Positions 40,370 to 51,164 are shown, counted from the first letter of the stretch. The stretch: DNA of 64,000 nucleotides from Odontocerum albicorne (GCA_949825065.1 OX463864.1:14707327-14771326); one strand, 5' to 3'. Translations and numbers: made by a program. Notes: generated by a model from the sequence alone, not told the origin.

Positions 40370-40500
40370 ATTTATATATGAGACACATTATTAAAAAATA
40401 TACAAATGGCGAGTTTATTGCCAAACGGTAATCTATTACAAACAATTTTAAACAAACCAATTGCTGGGTGAAAGGTCACAATGTTATTTTAAAAAAGAAA
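40370..40500 (-). mobile_element. LINE-B/SINE tail fragment
   Basis: ATTTATTTATATATGAGACA then AATGGCGAGTTTATTGCCAA, ACGGTAATCTATTACAAACA is a diverged LINE-B-like 3' end in reverse, about 120 bases. Confidence 0.5.
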
Positions 40501-40504
40501 TACA

Positions 40505-41350
40505 TTTGAAGGATAATAATCTTCTTCCTGGCTCCATTCCAACTCATTGTCTGCGAAGACTGTTGGGGTCAGCTCTCCTCGTCCTCAGGTTGTATGCTCT
40601 TCTGTCCCGGACTATTCTCCAGACCGTGCCTCTGCATCAGGTTATCTTTTTGCTGCACCCATGAATTCTTTGGTCTTCCTCTGGTTGTTATTCGAGGCAG
40701 ATCCATGGAGATTGACTGGTTCATAATGTGATCGGGTGCTCTGCGTCCAACGTGCCCAATCAATCTCAATCGCTTCTCCTCCATCTTGCTGTTGATGTCT
40801 GTAACACCCAGGCTTCCACGAATGCGTGAGCTTTTTATTTTGTCTCTTAGGGACACACCAGCTGACCATCTTAGCATGCGCATTTCAGCAGTTTCTAGTT
40901 GCCTAGAGTAAGAGTTATACATCGTCCAGCATTCGGAGCCATAGAGGAATGCGGATCTCACAATCGTTTGGTATACACACTAATTCTATGTGTTACATCT
41001 GATGCACATCCTCCATCGCTATGGATGAGTGACCCAAGATACTTAAAGGAGTCATAATTTGGTAATGTTTCTCAATCCATTTGCATTACGGAAGTGACAG
41101 CATTTGTAATCTCGAAGGTAGGTAGAGATACTCTGTTTTCTTTCTGTTCAGTCTCAATCCATTGTCCTCCAAGATTCTTCTCCACCTTTCCAGGTTGCAG
41201 GTCTTCATGTTTTTCACAAATTAATACGATTTCGTCTGCAAATAGTAGGATCTTTAGGACATTTTGAAGGATAAGAATCAAATAATAAAAAAAACAGCTA
41301 CACAAAATGTTTGCAAATGTTACCCAAGACAGAAAAGAAAAAGAAGATGG
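40505..41350 (-). pseudogene. RT-B reverse transcriptase, longest copy
   Basis: From right to left on the minus strand: ILLFADEIVLICEKHEDLQ (the FADD polymerase motif with the second D changed to E), PNYDSFKYLG-like and LIHSDGGCASDVTHR-like residues, then SAFLYGSECWTMYNSYSRQL, TAEMRMLRWSAGVSLRDKIK, GSLGVTDINSKMEEKRLRLI, GHVGRRAPDHI and RGRPKNSWVQQKDN. It spans the palm, thumb and C-terminal regions (about 280 codons) with several frameshifts. The loss of the second catalytic D alone would inactivate it. Confidence 0.75.
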
Positions 41351-41381
41351 ATATTTAGTCACCGAAATGAGATGTGATAAT

Positions 41382-41717
41382 TTTCAAGTCGCTGTTTGAA
41401 ACCAGTCAACGAGGGTAAAGCACACATCGTAACTCCAGGTATTTATAATGTTCAGGGCATGCATTTCCATAGCATTTATGAGGCTCCATTCAGTATTTTT
41501 CTACATCCACGTTTCACTCCCACACTTCCGAGTTCAAATTTAGCTTATTTTCAAGTCGCTGTTTGAAACCAGTCAACGAGGGTAAAGCACACATCGTAAC
41601 TCCAGGTATTTATAATGTTCAGGGCATGCATTTCTATAGCATTTATGAGGCTCCATTCAGTATTTTTCTACGTCCACGTTTCACTTCCACACTTCCGAGA
41701 TCAAATTTAGCTTATTT
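41382..41717 (-). mobile_element. RT-A internal segment duplicated in tandem (168 bp x 2)
   Basis: The segment TTTCAAGTCGCTGTTTGAAA to CTTCCGAGTTCAAATTTAGC occurs at 41382-41548 and again at 41550-41717 with about five differences. On the minus strand it encodes the GSETW-like region of RT-A (GVKRGCRKILNGA-like after frame decay). Confidence 0.75.
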
Positions 41718-42004
41718 AATAATTAACAAACCTTACTATTTTTCGCATAATTTCCACTCCATGTGAAATAGGAATTAGTTTCATGTAATTGAGAATTACA
41801 TCGGTTCATTATACCTATAATATGAATTCATGTAGGAATTTAATGCGTGATCAGGCGTAATCAACGGAATTCTCATAAACCAAGCGTTGAGAACCCCTGG
41901 CAATACATAATGTGAGAGGGAAACCTACCCTAGTACTTATATAATAATCATTTATACTATTCGTTGTTGTCATTTATTAATGGGAGAGGAAATACATGAA
42001 GTGA

Positions 42005-42480
42005 AAAGCCTATACAGTGTGCCGATGTATGACAGAGTTAAGACATGTTATAATAATGAATGAAAGTGACCGAAAAAGCATGGTAAAACACATGCTGAGG
42101 TAATTTGAACATGTTCAACGGATGATTTCAAGTATGATAATGCAAGCATAATTGTACAAGCAGTAGAGGACAGACAAGAAAAGTATGGTACAGGCTTATT
42201 GAAAGCAACCTTGTGTGAATATACGGTGTGCCGATGTATGACAGAGTAAAACATGTTATAAGAAAGGATGAATGTGTAAAAACTTATGTGTTTAGCATGG
42301 TAAAAAAAACACATGTTGAGGTAATTTGGATATGTTGAACGGATGGTTTCAAGTATAATAATGCAAGCATGAATGTGGTAGTATTAGAGGACAACCGAGG
42401 AATGTATGGTTGGTCCAAGTGAATGAAATGTTGTAGTTAAGAAATGTGAACTCTTTATTGCTGCACATTTAAGATCTGTA
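42005..42480 (+). pseudogene. RT-A-like segment, duplicated in tandem (about 220 bp x 2)
   Basis: GTGTGCCGATGTATGACAGA starts both halves (42017 and 42230). Each encodes a decayed YDRVKxxYNxE to EVIxxCSTDDFK-like stretch and a final GRGRPRRxxLxQVNEM-like stretch. Only the second has the continuation GGTTGGTCCAAGTGAATGAA. This belongs to a subfamily of RT-A that differs from the copies elsewhere. Confidence 0.6.
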
Positions 42481-42554
42481 AGGTTTGACAGTAAATCGTA
42501 TCAGAGATGCGAAGATAATGAATGCTGCGAAATCTTATGCGTAGAAGGAAAAGT

Positions 42555-42680
42555 AAATGGAGAAGCATGGCTGCGCAGTAACGCACTGAACTTCCGTGCG
42601 GAAGTTCGCTGGTTCGAAGAATTCCGTGTTGTGTTACTCACTTCGAATGACACAGGCATTATTTCGTCTAGTATTCGAGG
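42555..42680 (+). mobile_element. tRNA-derived SINE, family of the 62-kb copy
   Basis: CATGGCTGCGCAGTAACGCA (A-box region), CTTCCGTGCGGAAGTTCGCT and GGTTCGAAGAATTCCGTG (B-box region), then GTGTTACTCACTTCGAATGA. The same head, in reverse, is at 62030-62500, where it is interrupted by a mariner-type MITE. Confidence 0.6.
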
Positions 42681-43195
42681 GAAAGAGGATATCCTATGAT
42701 TTCTATCATATATTTTCTTTAAAAAAAATGCGATATAAAGGTGACCAATGAAATATTAGAGAAAGTTAAAGATATCTGCTATTCATTCAGCATCTTTACA
42801 TCGTTTAATTTCTGCTGGGCTTTGATCACCTTCTTTTGAAAGAAATTTTCTTGAATAGTGGCCGTGTACTCCAATATATGTTTGTATGATATGAAGGAAT
42901 ATTCGCCAGTGTCAAGTGATGTCCACTTCATAGGATCTCGTTAGTTCTGTTCACATGGCCGTACTCGGTTGCCGCGTCCGTAGATGATATTTAAAAAATA
43001 CTAAATCAACTCGGCTTTCGATATTGATAACCGCGCGATATACAAGTTTTGATATTTCAGAATATAACGAAAAAACACGTCTTCTATCGGTTTTAGTTGA
43101 CATACCACTGACGGTAGAGGTACCGAATGATAACCACAACATTGCCTTACCATGACGTGCGTGTGGCCGATGCGGTATCAGTTCACACACGCTCT
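42681..43195. other. No gene recognised
   Basis: Mixed composition; the minus-strand frame 42951-43190 has no motif. A TTTCTGCTGGGCTTTGATCA phrase near 42810 matches nothing else here. Confidence 0.4.
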
Positions 43196-43199
43196 AACT

Positions 43200-43330
43200 A
43201 ATATGTTTTAAGGCTTTCACGGTCTTTGAATCAGTTGGATAAGGTTTTTCGGAGTGTTTTAACGCGTGGTTTGACCTAGTATGCCGACGTTTAAAAAACG
43301 TTGCAGTTATCATATTCAGGGTTTGTTGGT
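43200..43330. repeat. Dispersed repeat, possibly Penelope-like terminal region
   Basis: Best copy of the repeat also at 4475-4580 and 13885-14010: GGCTTTCACGGTCTTTGAAT, CAGTTGGATAAGGTTTTTCG, a GCGTGGTTTGACCTAG phrase and AAAAAACGTTGCAGTTATCA. It contains the inverted pair CGACGTTT and AAACGTTG. A Penelope-like 3' end lies 0.9 kb downstream, but the two are not proven to be one copy. Confidence 0.45.
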
Positions 43331-44215
43331 AGTAAACTTTGTCATAAATGGATACAAGCAAGCAAGTGGATTCGCGTTGGATATCACTGGCCTGCATCAA
43401 AGTTTCAACCGCAATTTTAACGTATGGGTTCATCCCGGTTCGCGACCGTAACGTGATTGTTCTGCAGTGGAAAGGAACCATGTGCATGAATCAAATTCGT
43501 GGTGACAGACTAGGGTCTTGCCAACTAGGCCACAGAGATTGAGATTGCTTCGGCAGTGATTCATCCCGCTTCAAAGAAGAGCGGTCCATATGGGTCATTG
43601 TAGGAAATCCCCCGATATAAGCGATTAATGAAAAATACGTGCATGTAAATAATAATTATGACGGATACAGTTCCACCGCATATTTCATAATGAATAGATA
43701 TAACATTCCCCGAAAACATTTGTGCCGAGGGTAAAATAGGGTAATTTAGGCATACGCGTGAAATCATCACGCATTCTCACGTTACCAATATACAGACACA
43801 TTTACACAATACGCACAATATAAGCGGCTCATTGTACAGGGTGGAGGAGGGCTGTTACGATTACTCCCCCTCATTTCCCTTTTCACACTATCCCTTTCTT
43901 CTACACTACTTCTTCCCTTATTAATAATATATATTAACAAAAAAATCGTGTGTTTGTAGTTTATTTTATAATTTGTAATATCTTCTTTGTCATGACCTCA
44001 ATGCTGAGAAGCCTGCCTCACACTGATATTGCTGTAAGTTGCACACATTCTTATCAAGTCCTCTCCGCATTTCGCTATCATATATTGAAAAATAAGCGCA
44101 TGGCAATAGAAAATAAAGTGAGGATCTATAAAACATATCATATGAAATAACCAAAAATATTCCAAGTCACATAAAGCCAGCTTTTTACACTAACTTTAAT
44201 CTCCGGAAACTCTTA
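43331..44215. other. No gene recognised
   Basis: Several short frames on both strands (43348-43542, 43561-43770, 43950-44150) with no motif. If the flanking repeats are from one Penelope-like copy, this should hold its polymerase, but I see no reverse-transcriptase motif. Confidence 0.4.
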
Positions 44216-44219
44216 TTTA

Positions 44220-44760
44220 ATGGGAAAAGCAAAAATGGAATACTTAGCAACAGTGGTGTGTATAAACTTTTATGTGCTGACTGTGATAATTTATATATAG
44301 GAAAGACAGGAAGATCCTTGAAAAGAGATTTCGTGAACACAAATCCGTCTTAACAAATCCTCTAATTTATTCTGAAATGGCTAATCATTGTCACCGTGAG
44401 AATCATACTTTTTCTATCGATGATGCCAAATTCTTACATATTAGTGGCAACGGAAATAAATTGGACAGATTAGAGACCCTAGAAATTTCTAAGTCAGTAT
44501 ACCGATCGGAACATTTGTTGAACAGTTATTTCCCCAAAATCTCCCCGCTCTTGGCCGAAATTATCCCTAGCCTTCCTCACCCCCCAGCCTCCAACCGTTG
44601 AAGCGTCTATATCGGTACCAGTTCGAACAGCATTTAGTCTTGTTTGCGCTTCCCTGAAGATGAGGTGAGAGCCTTGAAACCGGTAGGGTTATACCGTCAC
44701 AAAAAAGTGGAATAAACAGTGTTTGTTAAAAATAAATTACAATGTCTTTAAACCTCCACA
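44220..44760 (+). pseudogene. Penelope-like element: GIY-YIG endonuclease and 3' end
   Basis: From 44252 the plus strand reads SGVYKLLCADCDNLYIGKTG, RSLK, then after a one-base frameshift KRFREHKSVLTNPLIYSEMA, NHCHRENHTFSIDDAKFLHI and LETLEISKSVYRSEHLLNSY. The GVYKL...YIG pair and the following R-F-x-E-H are the core of a GIY-YIG endonuclease, the C-terminal domain of Penelope-like retroelements, which nicks target DNA for priming. The frame closes at 44601; the 3' sequence to about 44755 is shared with 30060-30180 and 1497-1575. The polymerase is not visible. Pseudogene because of the frameshift. Confidence 0.75.
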
Positions 44761-45020
44761 ACGTTAATGCCTTAACTATAAACAACATACATCTTAGACC
44801 TGTAATTGCATGTGCTATTGAAATTAGAGCTGATATCACACGAATAAAAGCACTCTTTACAACACCATAAATAAGGGTCTTGCGATGTATAACGGTGAAA
44901 CATTCAGAGACAATAAGAAATACAGGAATTTAAACTTTATTGGCGATATTACAAATTATTGAAAAGACTCAGACTCTCAAAGAGATGGACGAATCAAATA
45001 ATAAAAAATACGTGTGATTT

Positions 45021-45413
45021 GCAGAAGGGCATACACTTTGTAACCATCTGATGAAGTCAGTGAGTGGCATCAGGTGATGAAGGGCATACACTTGGTGGCC
45101 ATCTGATGAAATGAGTGAGTGGCATCAGGTGATGAAGGGCATACACTTGGTGACCATCTGATGAAATGAGTGAGTGGCATCAGGTGATGAAGGGCATACA
45201 CTTGGTGACCATCTGATGAAATGAGTGAGTGGCATCAGGTGATGAAGGGCATACACTTGGTGACCATCTGATGAAATGAGTGAGTGGCATCAGGTGATGA
45301 AGGGCAAACACTTGGTGACCATCTGATGAAGTGAGTGAGTGGCATCAGGTGATGAAGGGCATACACTTGGTGACCATCTGATGACATGAGTGAGTGGCAT
45401 CAGGTGATGAAGG
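45021..45413. repeat. 55-bp minisatellite array, seven units
   Basis: Unit: GAAGGGCATACACTTGGTGA, CCATCTGATGAAATGAGTGA, GTGGCATCAGGTGAT. Units are nearly identical, with the leftmost most different. No coding significance seen. Confidence 0.92.
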
Positions 45414-45840
45414 CTGTAAGGTGTTATGAGGGGATGCTTAAAAAAGAAAGAGACCGTTAGCTTCCACTAGAGTTGAATAGTGTACTGATCATGGTGTATT
45501 TTTAATCCCCAGGATTGAGGGAACTACCAAAATGAAGTAAAAATGAGTAGCAAGTTCGCATAATTTCATTGCCGGCTGTCCCTGCTAATAATACAAAAAC
45601 AGTAAACTATACGAGTAGCCATATATTTCTGGAGATTTGGTCGCAGTAAGCTTGAATACGAGACCGTGAGTCAGCGTGCTTCATGACTGTAACGAGGACA
45701 AATGAGGATGTGGGAGAATTGGGATGCTGTGAAAGAAATTAACAATGATGAGAATTTATAAGGATAAAAGCAGAGAAAACTATATCTTACTGGATGAATA
45801 AAACCATAAGGTCGAACAACGTTAAATGAAGAATAAATAC
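45414..45840. other. No gene recognised
   Basis: Mixed AT-rich sequence. The right part (45690-45840) may be decayed RT-B sequence leading into the next copy. Confidence 0.4.
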
Positions 45841-45844
45841 TACA

Positions 45845-46272
45845 AGTTGTATTTCATACATGCTCACATATGGCTCCGAAACCTGGAACATCTCCTTAAA
45901 GCACGTCCGTGCCATACAGACAGCTGAGATGAAAATGTTGAGATGGATGTGTGGTGTCACAAGGCTTGACAGGATCCGAAACTCCTACATCCGTGGGAGT
46001 CTAGGTGTACGCAACATCTCTGGCAAGATTCAAGAGAGCAGGCTGCGATGGTATGGACACGTCAGCAAAAGACCGCCAGAGTATATAAGAAACAGGGCGC
46101 AGACACTTAATGTCCCTGGTAAGAGGTCCCGAGGAAGATCCAAGTATGGGTGGCGCGAGTAGGTTGGGCGGGACATGAAGGGTGCCGATATCGTTCCGGA
46201 AGATGCACAGGATCGGGCGAAGTGGCGGCGAATTATTGGAAGGACAGACCCCACCACCATGTGGGAATAATA
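45845..46272 (+). pseudogene. RT-B-like reverse transcriptase C-terminus
   Basis: Plus-strand frame of 100 codons: MLTYGSETWNISLKHVRAIQ, TAEMKMLRWMCGVTRLDRIR, NSYIRGSLGVRNISGKIQES, RLRWYGHVSKRPPEYI, and RSRGRSKYGWRE, a stop, then MKGADIVPEDAQDRAKWRRI, IGRTDPTTMWE to 46270. One in-frame stop; otherwise the full C-terminal tail is readable. It is a different subfamily from 37.6 and 40.5 kb. Confidence 0.8.
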
Positions 46273-46344
46273 ATGCCAAGGAAGAGAGAGAGAGTGTATT
46301 TCATACAAACGAAGTAAATTTTTATGGAGGTTATTATTTATAGT

Positions 46345-46400
46345 GTCTTATTTATGAGTTTATATGCTTTCATGAAAGCATATAAACTCATAAATAAGAC
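46345..46400. repeat. Perfect 56-bp palindrome
   Basis: The 28 bases 46345-46372 (GTCTTATTTATGAGTTTATA, TGCTTTCA) are followed without spacer by their exact inverse (46373-46400). The right half is the 3' end of the RT-G copy that follows. Confidence 0.95.
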
Positions 46401-46960
46401 CCACTGCTGGATAAAGGTCTCCCCAAGTTGGCACCAAATAATTTGTTTTTTTTGCTTGTTGGTGCCATGTGATGCTGCCATGCTTCCGAATGTCATTCAC
46501 CCAGCGTACCTTCGGTCTTTTTCTGGGCCTCTTTATACATTTTATGGGTACCATTGAATTATTTCGGATATCCATCGGGAATTCGACATTCTGGCTACGT
46601 GTTCTGCCCATTGTCACTTCATTTTCTTGCACACCATTATTACGTTTTTTATCTTTGTTTTATTGCGAATCCAGGTGTTTCGTTCATGGTATATTTTAGT
46701 ACATCCCAAAATACATCTCTCCATGCCCCTTTGTGAGGTCTGGAACTTTTGTGTGTTCTTTACTGTGAGCGTCCATGCCTCGCAGCCATTCGTAAGTACT
46801 GTGAGAATACACTGGTTGTAGACCTTTCGCTTCAAAGGTATTGGGAGATCACTTTTGAAGATGTTGTTCAAACGTCCGAATGAGCTTCATGCAAGTTTTG
46901 TCCTTCGTGTTATTTTCTTCGATATGCCACATACAAATGAAATAAATTGGCCCAAATATA
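46400..46960 (-). pseudogene. RT-G reverse transcriptase C-terminus and 3' end
   Basis: Minus-strand residues from right to left: NNIFKSDLPIPLKRKVYNQC, ILTVLTNGCEAWTLTVKN, QRGMERCILG, then HERNTWIRNKTKIKNVIM, and in a second frame NEVTMGRTRSQNVEFPMDIR, KRPRKRPKVRWVNDIRKHGS, ITWHQQAKKTN and WGDLYPAVG. It ends in CTTATTTATGAG-type sequence. This is the type of insect RTE-like LINE whose intact C-terminus reads W-x-G-E-A-Y-x-Q-Q-W. Degraded but continuous. Confidence 0.75.
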
Positions 46961-48079
46961 CATATTCCAGGAAAAGTTCCAGCGACTTTCCATCTACAAT
47001 TATTGGTTTTAGGGTAGCAAAGCTATTTCATAATATATTTGGTTATTGATATATTCATTTTAAAACCAATTTCTTTACTGACCTCTTATATACAATAAAT
47101 ATTTAAGCCACAACTTCCCCGATTTCTTGTCACGAAAGCACATACTAGTAATTTTATATAGTAAAATTATATAAGTCTAAATATCAGAAAACTATAAAAC
47201 ATATATTCACTGCCTAGCTATTTTTGTTATCTCATATAGAATTAAGACCGTGTTGTATTGTATAACACTTTCGTTGTATACTATACAGTATGTTTAGATA
47301 AGTACCACAATTACGAATTTTTAAAACCACATTTGACATACATGATCATATCTTTTTCGGTTTGTGACACATGTTTTCTTTGTGGTAGGAAAAAAAATCA
47401 AGCACTAAACAAAAAACTTTTTTTTGTTCCATATTTAAAATTACACCACAAAAAACGTAAAAATGGGCTCATTAAAATGCGCTTTTCAGTAAAAATGCGC
47501 TCAACTATTGCATTTTATAATAATATACATACATTCAAGACGTTTGAGACGGAGCTAACAATGAATATTGTGTTCTGAAAAGAAACCTTTTCCTGGAAAA
47601 CCAAATGCAATTAACAAAAATAGAGCCAATATGCGCCCCTGCTTTACTTCAGTTCTAACTTCAAACGGCTTCAAAGACTCGTATTCAATAATACTTATAA
47701 AGGATGAATCATATTAAAAACAGCCAAGAAGAGAGATATTTCAAAGACGGAAAGCCTGTCGTTTTGAATTCAATATTTATTAAATTTTTAATACGAATGC
47801 AACCCCTTTATCTACGTAGATCATGACGTCAAAGCACAGTACTTCCGGCTTCTTTTTTTTATTCTTCAATGCTTCTACGGTGGAAGAGAGTGGACGTTAC
47901 TTATTCATTACTTTGACCAAAGCATCGTCAATCACTACCCTGCTTTCCATACCATCCCGAACACGATACATTATTTGATATACAAAATATCAGACAGCAC
48001 CACAATAATCCGCTTAATGCAGTCAGGAGCGCTGGCAGCGCCTGAAACGGGGTGGAGCGGCGGTAATAGGGTTGTGCCA
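46961..48079. other. No gene recognised
   Basis: AT-rich; the frame 47258-47578 (plus) is lysine- and phenylalanine-rich and has no motif. The stretch 47800-47960 has more balanced composition but no recognised content. Confidence 0.45.
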
Positions 48080-48310
48080 CAAACGATATCATCGTCATCA
48101 ACATCACGCCATGCCCCTATTGGGATAGGTATTGTGAACAAATTTCTACTTTTGTATTGTATTATTTAACACTTTTGTATATAATACAATCTGGCGGGCT
48201 TATCCTTTAGTGAAAACCAAACTAAAAACTAAAATAAATTGAGTTTCAACGGGTATCGAAACAGTAACCCCTAAGTTGAAGAAAGGCGTCTTATCAAACA
48301 GGTTTCAGAG
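48080..48310 (-). mobile_element. RT-A tail scrap followed by a SINE
   Basis: 48085-48140 (CATCGTCATCAACATCACGC, CATGCCCCTATTGGGATAGG) is an RT-A 3' end in reverse. From 48310 leftwards, the minus strand reads a SINE: TGTTTGATAAGACGCCTTTC, TAGGGGTTACTGTTTCGATA, then TTTGGTTTTCACTAAAGGAT and AAGCCCGCCAGATTGTATTA, AAAGTGTTAAATA. This is the clearest SINE carrying a full LINE-B-type tail. Confidence 0.7.
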
Positions 48311-48359
48311 GTTTTCTGAAAACCTTAAACAAGTACAGTGTATCTTGGATCCTTTTAAG

Positions 48360-49340
48360 ATCATCATCATCCTGTCGTGTAGCTCATCACAGCACCGTAA
48401 CTCCCATGACAGCATCCGACGACTCCTCTCCATCCATCTCTGCAATCTGCGGCTCGAGAGGCAGTCCTCTTGGTCACGAGCAATATTCCCAAAGAATCAG
48501 AGGACTCGTGGAAGGCATATTGTCGACAATCTGTCGGTGATTCTCAGTTCTTCGAGAATAGAGACGTTAGTTCCCCTTGTCGTAACATCCTTCTCCAATC
48601 TGTCGGTGATTCTCAGTTCTTCGAGAATGGAGACGTTAGTTCACCTTGTCGTAACATCTTTGTCCAATCTGTCGGTGATTCTCAGTTCTTCGAGAATGGA
48701 GACGTTAGTTCCCCTTGTCGTAACATCCTTCTCCGTCACATTTCAAAATTCAGACATCAATATTACGATTTAACGAGGCGCATTTTCATTGTAATAGTGA
48801 TAGTTCTGCTCTTCCATATCTTTTCCAGCTTTGTAATCGCATTTTTTACCATTGCTGTTTTTCTTTTCATCTCAGCTTCACATCCTCCATTGCTGCTAAT
48901 ACTGGAGTGTAAGTAAATAAAGTCAATTACCACTTATCAATTACCACTTTCTAGCCTTGTTTCACATTATTTGGTGGCAGTTTGTTACTGCGGTATAATA
49001 TCATAAGTTTAGTTTTAAACCTATTGATTTCCAGGCCCAGGAGCTTGCTCTCGTGTTCCACATTTTGAAGGAGCTTGGCCATTTCTTCTTACAATGTGGC
49101 AATTAACGGCGTGTCATCTGTATATCTTAGATTTGAGAGTTTTCTTCCACCAAAAGTAATCCCGCCATCCCAATCTTCAAGTGCTCTCTTCATTATACAT
49201 TCTCCATATAAGTTAAACAAATTAGGAGAAAGGATGCAGCCATGCCATACACCCTTTTGAACATTAAACTGTTCGGGCTTGATGTCGTTGACTTTGACGA
49301 ATATGTAACTTTTTAGATATATAATCAAAATCATCTAATT
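48360..49340 (-). pseudogene. Non-LTR reverse transcriptase (RT-E type), central to C-terminal part
   Basis: From right to left on the minus strand: QFNVQKGVWHGCILSPNLFN, LYGECIMKRALEDWDGGITF, GGRKLSNLRYTDDTPLIATL (the YADD motif as YTDD), then SISSNGGCEAEMKRKTAMVK-like, AITKLEKIWKSRTITITMKM, RLVKS, a 69-bp repeat region (TNVSILEELRITDR), and finally ARDQEDCLSSRRLQRWMERS. Polymerase motif regions are readable but broken by stops. Catalytic aspartates of the DD pair are kept. Confidence 0.8.
48528..48734 (-). repeat. 69-bp in-frame triplication inside the RT pseudogene
   Basis: Three copies of a 69-bp unit (AATCTGTCGGTGATTCTCAG, TTCTTCGAGAATGGAGACGT, TAGTTCCCCTTGTCGTAACA) correspond on the minus strand to 23 codons, each including GTNVSILEELRITDRL-like residues where an ordinary RT-E has one. 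The 69-bp length keeps the frame. Copies differ at three or four positions. Confidence 0.85.
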
Positions 49341-50615
49341 TTTCAGACGACATCAACTAATTACTTAAAAACAATAAAAAAATAAACACAACAAAAAGCA
49401 ACCCTTGACGTAGAGATGGTGAGGGAGGGTGGGGTTGAGGGGTTGGAAACTATTTAGCGGTAATTCACTCAACAGTGGCGCCGTCGGTCTGCGAGCCCCC
49501 TCGCGCGGAGCTAAAAATTATTGGATGTACGTTCAACAACGCTAGATTACATTTTTCCTAATGCACTTAAACTAGTAGAGAGATGAGACAAATTCAAAGA
49601 TTACTCGCAGATATGAGAAAGGTCATGGCACTGCCGCTGAAATGGGAGTGTCGCTAAAACGGGGAGGAAATGTTTTTTCCTAGGTAATAATAAAGCTGTT
49701 TGTAAATCAAATTAATTGTACATACGTACACACATACCATCACGCTGAGTGTGTGATTGTGCATTTATATTTTCAATAATTTTCATACATATTTATTGAG
49801 TTTATAACTGTATAAACTGATTATTTATTATCATTGTTCTATATTTTTTTTTGTTTCATCATTAACACTTGCCGCCCTGTGATGGATAGCGAGTGACCAG
49901 GACTTTTATTTTATTTAATTTCTTCAAATATACTGATTGCAGGGTCTTCATACTTGACGTATTCCTCATCAAAACCTCTATGATTTGAATGATGTCATTA
50001 CGAAATAAAAACATTGATCAATATCAACAGAAATAATTATTTTGAATTAAACCGAGGACCGGCATGTGCACGTGTGTATTGGATAACGTGTGTGTGTGTG
50101 TTGGGTAGTCAGTGTGTGTGTTAAGTAAAGGATTTTTATAGCTAAAAGCAAAAATTAACTAAGCAGATTTTGCATAATTTTAATTTAAAACATACATTTT
50201 TAACTGGACGCTTAGCGTTCAGCACAATGGCTGGCGGAATTTTTTGGCACAGTAAGGCAAGTGTTAACGTATAAAATACTGTGGGCTGAAAAAACTCTCC
50301 ATCTACAGATGGGGGTGAATTTCGACTGAAGGAACGTTAAAAATTTACATACGTCAAAAAAGTTATATAAAACGATGAATTGCGAAACATTTAAGATACA
50401 CAAGGCCATAAGTAAAAAGGAAGTAGTAAATTGCCAAATAATGCAAGGTTTCACCCCTATTAAAAAAAAACCTTGAGGTCAATAGACCACATACACTTCC
50501 GAAGAAACTTGACACCAGTCTGACCTAAGTATTGCTACCGTAACAAACCGAGATTATTCCGCCTAAAGAAAGCCTCGAGATATAAGGTAGAATCACGTGA
50601 AGTAGAGATTCGAGT
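49341..50615. other. Long stretch without recognised gene
   Basis: Includes a GC-richer piece at 49420-49530 (GTGGCGCCGTCGGTCTGCGA-like) and a GTGTGTGTGTGTTGG run at 50090. The frame 50212-50454 (minus) has no motif. A scrap of CATACGTACACACATACCAT, CACGCTGAG at 49715-49750 may be an RT-A tail. Confidence 0.45.
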
Positions 50616-50790
50616 AATTAGTGAAGTAACATAATAATTTATTGATGTAACATAATAATAATTAATTAGTGAAGTAACATAATAATTTATTGATGTAACA
50701 TAATAATAATTAATTAGTGAAGTAACATAATAATTTATTGAAGTAACATAATAATAATTAATTAGTGAAGTAACATAATAATTTATTGTT
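50616..50790. repeat. 48-bp AT-rich minisatellite
   Basis: About three and a half units of GTGAAGTAACATAATAATTT, ATTGATGTAACATAATAATA, ATTAATTA. In the other strand it encodes a spurious YYVTS repeat. Confidence 0.9.
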
Positions 50791-51164
50791 ATTATGAATT
50801 CTCTACTTATTTCCACTTACATATCAGAATTTATTGTCTAAAACTCCTTTAATATTTATTGTTTAAAACTCCATTAATATTTCGTTGTGGAGGTGGGATC
50901 GAACTGAGTGTATCATAAAGTGAGTTAATTGTTAAGTGGCAATCCCTTCCAAACAATCACACCATTATTTTACAAAGTTTTGAGTTAAATGTGCAGGATT
51001 TACATATTTGATGTAAAGATAAAAAAATGCAATACAGAAATGAATAAAAAAATGATACAAAACCAATACAAATTAACAAATACATCGATGGTCCGGAGAA
51101 AGAAACGCTAATTCGAAAGATCGATAAAAAAAATCAATAAAAACACGCTCTGTCACTGAAGGGA
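50791..51164. other. No gene; LINE-B scrap
   Basis: A direct repeat TTTATTGTCTAAAACTCC/TTTATTGTTTAAAACTCC lies at 50830-50870. 50915-50965 (GAGTTAATTGTTAAGTGGCA, ATCCCTTCCAAACAATCACA) is a diverged LINE-B-type 3' end in reverse. The remainder is A-rich. Confidence 0.45.

Noticed and set aside
50535..50816. 93-codon minus-strand frame with a YYVTS repeat
   Set aside because: It is the translation of a 48-bp AT-rich minisatellite; the frame stays open only because 48 is a multiple of three.
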